A DNA stretch of 64,000 nt from Puffinus mauretanicus. Its lineage: Eukaryota > Chordata > Aves > Procellariiformes > Procellariidae. The stretch is from NCBI GenBank assembly GCA_023333565.1, contig JAJKFH010002994.1, positions 1,674,001 through 1,738,000 of the forward strand, in the 5' to 3' direction. Both the position numbers and the translations under genes were made by a program. Below, piece after piece: positions 59,387 to 64,000 of the stretch. The first letter of the stretch is position 1. Every line of letters starts with the position of its first letter. A model generated the notes under the pieces. The model searched no databases. It had not been told where the DNA came from and worked only from the letters and a program-made list of their open reading frames with translations.

Positions 59387-62300
59387 ATACCTGCCAGAGG
59401 GACAGAAACAATGCATTGTTTTCTTGCATTCTCCTTTCATTTGTCTCTCTATTAACCTGGCCTTGTTGTCTTATGTCTGAGCAAGCTTTTTGTATTGGGA
59501 ATCATCATTGTTCTGTTTGCAAAAAGTAAGTAAAAGGGGGGTGGTGGTGTCTGATGGAAACTTAGTCTCTTCAGATAATAATTGCCACAACTATGGACAC
59601 AGTAACGAGCAGGCCTTTCAAGTTTGCCGTGAAACTTAGAAATAAGTACTTTTTGGGTGTGATTGAGTTGTATTCTGAGTTTGGAGCCTGTTTTTTTTCT
59701 GTTTTGGTTATTTTCTGCACAACCATGTGATTTTGAAGAGTTTAGTCTTAAAAGAATGCAGTAACTGCAGTAACAACTGCTTTAAGGAGAGTGCCAAATA
59801 TCGCAAGGGTAAACAAACACACAGGAGATGGCAGTTCTTAAATCCTACTTCTTAAAAAGTTTGAACTGATTCTGCAAGTGTTTCTTTAAAAAGTCGCAGC
59901 ATGAGGCAGAGTGTATGCTGTTGTCAGACGGGAAGCTAAAACAAGACAAATGTCTGCTGGTGACTCCAAAAAGACTTGCCTTCTGTGGAGCATCTGTGAA
60001 GCTTCTGCTTTCCTTGCTGAAGTGGGGGGGGTGGTTTCTCATGACTCCATCTACCTTTATTAACCTCCTTCCTTCAGTCCTACTTCTAGGATCATAATTT
60101 TTACCCTGAAACGGCCCATTTCCCTAAAACTTGCTGTAAATATAGGTACTTAGGAATTGTGTAAGCATGAAGTTTATTAGAGAGTATGTGGTAGGGAATC
60201 AAGAAGTCTTTTGCATATATGTTTAAATAGTTCTTGCAGTATGACTGCCATTAGGTTTAGACTATTTTGTTGATGCTTTTGCTCCACCACGGCAGAAATC
60301 TCACTCCAGCTGTGTATGTGAAGGGTGTAAATACCAGAACTAGCAATTTTCTTCAAGCTTTTTCTTTGCATTTGAATGGAGCACAAAAAAAAAGGCATCT
60401 GATCTGACAAGCAAACCTGATGATGGCTCTAGGAAAACACTCTTTTGTTTTTGTTTTCAAAGCAATTTCTGCAGCTTTTTTCCACTTCTCTATTGCACAA
60501 TTTAGCTGAATGGAGATGTATTATGCCTCCAGCACACAGCAAGATCCTTATGTCTATAGATGTTTTATGCAGTCTTTTCTCTTTGCAGTATCCTAGGGTG
60601 GTGTGCCTGAGGTTGAATATTTTCTTTCTCCTCACCCCCAAAAAGTGGTATTAATAAAAACATAAAACTAGGAAGTTATGCAAAAATGAAGGTAGAGGTA
60701 GGATGGAGTGTGTCTGCATTTGATAAAGGTCTTAGTCGTTTCTAACACCTGCATCTTCTAACATCTACCATTGTCAGTTGTCCCTGAATATCTGCAGTCC
60801 TCCTCTGGGCCCTTAAAGCATCAGAAGATAGGAAACAGCAGTTTGTGACCCCAGCTATGAGGAGATGAATTAAGTGTTCTCTGAAATTCCAGGTCATTTA
60901 AAAGTAATTGCAAGAGATATCTCTGTCTCTGCCATTTCAGACACCAAGTTGTATTTTCTTACCTGTAGCAGACACTTGGTAGGAATGCAGCGAAGTAAAG
61001 AAAGAAATCTGAAGTCGGTTCAAGATTGGATAGTGTTATGTGTGTATTTATAAGTAATGATCATATAAAAAATCAAACTGCTGATCGTGTTTCTGAACAG
61101 AGGAGGAAAAACCACTATATTTGGGTTCAGAATTAGTGTGCATGGAGCAGTTCTGATTCCTCAGTCGGTTTCATCACAAATTGGGAGCAAAATGAGCAGG
61201 AGACAAAACCAAAATCAAATCCATTGCATGGGAAGTTGAGTTGATGTGAAAGGCAAGTTTCTTAATGGAGAGAGGAGCAGTTCAGATAGTCTAGCAGCAG
61301 AAAAAAAAAGTTTAACTGATTTAGGGAACGATTTTTTTTCTGGGAAAAAAAAAACAACCCCCCAAAAAACCTCTATATCTTACAGTCCTAGTAAATATAG
61401 CATTTTAAGATTTGGTTATACTTTCATGTAGAAATCTCTCTTAGTTAAAACAGTGCCTTGAGAAAAGGACAGATGGTAACTCTTTCCCAACTCAACTTTT
61501 GTAGTGAATAAATGTGCGACTATGATCTTTCTGGCTATTAGCAGTGATATATATTAGGAGGCTGCTAATTTTCCATGTGTTTGCTACGTCTTAGATTTCA
61601 TCCAACACTGCAGCGCTGCAATAAGTATTAAAAAGCAGTAGATACGTGATAGGCACTTCTCCAACCATTTTTGTTCTCTGTCCAACTTTTCAAGAACAAC
61701 CAGCTATGTGACAATTCCTCAAAACTGCATCAATTTCCTTGGGGATCACCAGGTGCCTTCTAAGCATGCCTGGGGTATTTCAAGCAAGGTGTTAATAAGA
61801 CTCATTTCATAGGCAGATTTGTGTTCCAGATTTATATATGCATTAGCACAAATTATTTTCCCGTCAGTAACTTCTACTTTTCTATACATTGTTGATCCTT
61901 ATGAAGTTTAAGTCTGTGGTTGGGGACTGCAGGAGGCGGCTGAAGTATGAACAAGAGTTTCAAGGTCATCTACTTATGAGTTTTTGTTCCTTATTAATTA
62001 CCGTTGTTGTAATGAACAAGTGACTAGTATAGTGAGCAGAAGTAGCACAAAGAGCAGTTTTTCATATTTTTAAGAAATGCATGGCTGGTAAAGAAAACCT
62101 ACTGGTTTGTTTCCTTTCCCAAACCACTTGCATTTGGTCCTTCCTCACTTCCACTTTCTCCTACGTGCCAAACCAGGCAGAGCGCAGCGAGTGTACAGCT
62201 TTGCAGTTGTGCACAAATCTCTTTCAACTTGCCACAGAGAGAGGAAGAAATTGGACAACTAGGTGGAATTCTCTTTTGTTTTATTTCCTTCCTCTCATTG

Positions 62301-64000
62301 CTGCTGTCATGAACACGTGAAAATTACCTCTAGCAAAACACTTAAGCTGAGATACAATCTGCCAAGGGAATTTGGGCATACAGTACCTACTTAAAATAAC
62401 AGTAAATTAGACAATTGGATGCCATATTCTCAGTGCAGCTTTGAAAGTCTCTGGCTTGAAGTGTAATTACAAATAAGATTTAAACAATGCTATTTATTTA
62501 TAGAAGCTTGCTGTGAGTCGTGAGTTGCATCTTTCTAAATTAATGAAAAGATTAATTTTCTCTTGTTTTCATTTCCATCACCCCCAATACCTTGTGAGGA
62601 ATGGCTTACAGAGTAAATGACTTCTGGGACCCCATCTGAAAACCATTCCAATGCGGAGGTTGGTGAGGAATGCTGCAGCTCCCTCGGTAAAGTGCGTACC
62701 TCCTGGGAACACCTGGTGTGCCTGTTCAGACCTGCACAGAGCTATCTGCTGGTGTTTGGGTGGCATTAGTGTCTGGCTGTTGGACTGACTTGAAAGAGCC
62801 CTCGCTAGCTTGGCATTTGTCTGTTTGAAAGTAAAGTTCTTAGTGCTAAGGTAGCTCGCATATCTACCTTGTCAGGTCCTTGTGGATTTACCTACCATCT
62901 ATATATGCTAAAACACGTTCAGCGGTGAGCTATAGCCGTACTATGGTGTGTTCTGCACTTCTATACAGACCAAACTTCTCTGGGGTCAGCACCGAAGGAT
63001 TGACATAAGCAGCGATCAGCAGGTGCTCCACAACCCAGCTTCCCAGCAAGTATCTTGCAGACCATGTGGGTACTCATAGTCAAGCATGATTCCAGTCAAT
63101 GTCACGAGCAGAAGGAATAAAGGTTTTTGGGCATGCCACGCTTATGCAAGACCTTAAGTTTGCTCTCCACCTGCAACATGTATACCCCCGCAGCAGAATG
63201 CTTGACAAGGAGTTTCTTTTATCTGAGAATCGCTTTATCTGATAGCACCGATTTTGGTGCTCAGAGTTTGCAGTACTTCCTGAATTCTCATTTACTTTAA
63301 ATTTACTGACCACACAGGCACTTTGCAATACTTTTGTGAGTTACTTTCAATAATCAGACAGCACTGAGGTTTTTTTTTTCCCCTTTGCCTCAGACTGGCA
63401 CTGCTTTTTTTTTTTATTTCATCCCCTCTATATTATGCAGCATTCTAATGGGCATACAAATAAGATGCTTTATTTTCTGCTCAACATCTAAATTAAAAAT
63501 AAATGATCAAAAAGATTGACATGTGTCCTAAAAGAAGTACCTTTAATACCAGTGACTGAAGTGCAGGACCAAAGAGCGTGGATTGCTGTTCAGGTTGAGG
63601 ACTAGGTTGCCTTTTAATTTTAAAATGGATCTTTTCTTTTTCTTCTCTATTCAGTGAGAAAGCATGTTCACAGGACCCCACCAGGCTGTTTCTTCAAAGG
63701 GAGCTCTGCCTTTTATGTTCTGTACAAGTTCGGTGGCTAAGCATTTTCTTCCTAACCCCATTTCTTCAGCTGTTTAGATATTACTGTGCAAAAGTAGGGT
63801 GTGGGTAGAGAGGGAAAGATAAATACTGTTTGCTTTATTTCAGTGATAGTTCCTTATGTGCAGCACCTGTGCCCAATCTTTATTATCTCTGAAGATTTAA
63901 GTTTTCTACTTCACACATAAAAACATCCTGAGATAAGGAATGAGAGTTAGAGACTGTCTATCCCAAAAGTGATGTTTTATAGGCCAGCTATGAAACTTAA

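Larger units (their letters stand above)
41303..64000 (+). other. SPNS2: SPNS2 intron 1 (continues beyond the window)
   Basis: The intron opens with GTGAGG directly after the phase-1 exon end. I looked on the plus strand for the expected continuation (GVLLDIQ-type reading followed by the LLQSV motif) and did not find it, so the intron is inferred to run off the right edge. The first 170 bases are still CpG-rich; afterwards the sequence is AT-rich and carries only repeat relics, homopolymers and possible regulatory stretches described separately. Open frames inside it (for example 54019-54456 or 50848-51165) show no recognisable domain. A host-nested gene on either strand cannot be excluded, but I see none. 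Confidence 0.75.

Noticed and set aside
41303..64000. Search for SPNS2 exon 2 and for endogenous retroviral LTRs or a nested gene
   Set aside because: No matching reading, no paired LTR-like direct repeats and no recognisable nested exon were seen by eye.

Overview
The window reads as bird nuclear DNA. The clearest evidence is three CR1 retrotransposon copies of the avian type, two of them ending in the octamer tail ATTCTATG-ATTCTATG, together with an AT-rich, intron-like background, a single CpG island, and scattered weathered CR1-clade and MIR-like relics. There are no bacterial-type operons, rRNA genes, convincing tRNA genes or CRISPR arrays. Species cannot be resolved from sequence alone.

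Only one protein-coding exon is well supported: a plus-strand first coding exon at 41008-41302 inside a CpG island (about 40640-41475). It starts MMCLE, contains EVQTLSG and ends [12 protein letters not shown] plus the first base of the next codon, followed by a GTGAGG donor. These features match the N-terminus of SPNS2, the sphingosine-1-phosphate exporter of the major facilitator superfamily. Exon 2 was not found, so intron 1 appears to run from 41303 past the right edge (at least 22.7 kb).

Layout: 1-40639 is gene-poor flank upstream of SPNS2. It holds a probable short inverted-repeat DNA transposon (4241-4402), a truncated CR1 with a broken reverse-transcriptase reading frame (24995-25976), three old CR1-clade LINE fragments (29040-29690 plus strand; 31264-33260 minus strand, interrupted by a younger CR1 at 32739-32936; 37900-38280 minus strand), MIR-like SINE relics and small tandem duplications. 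40640-41475 is the SPNS2 promoter and exon 1. 41476-64000 is SPNS2 intron 1, with several MIR-like relics (43.6-58.1 kb), one minus-strand CR1 (59122-59386), homopolymer tracts and stretches that could be conserved enhancers.

Nearly all open reading frames of 60-160 codons here look like chance openings: they lack recognisable domains and often overlap on both strands. Three minus-strand stretches between 5886 and 7797 are open and flanked by plausible splice sites; they are reported as a speculative lead only. I found no convincing previously undescribed system. The best leads are the nested LINE history near 31-33 kb, the inverted-repeat element near 4.2 kb, and the short upstream ORF and alternative splice donor in the SPNS2 promoter.
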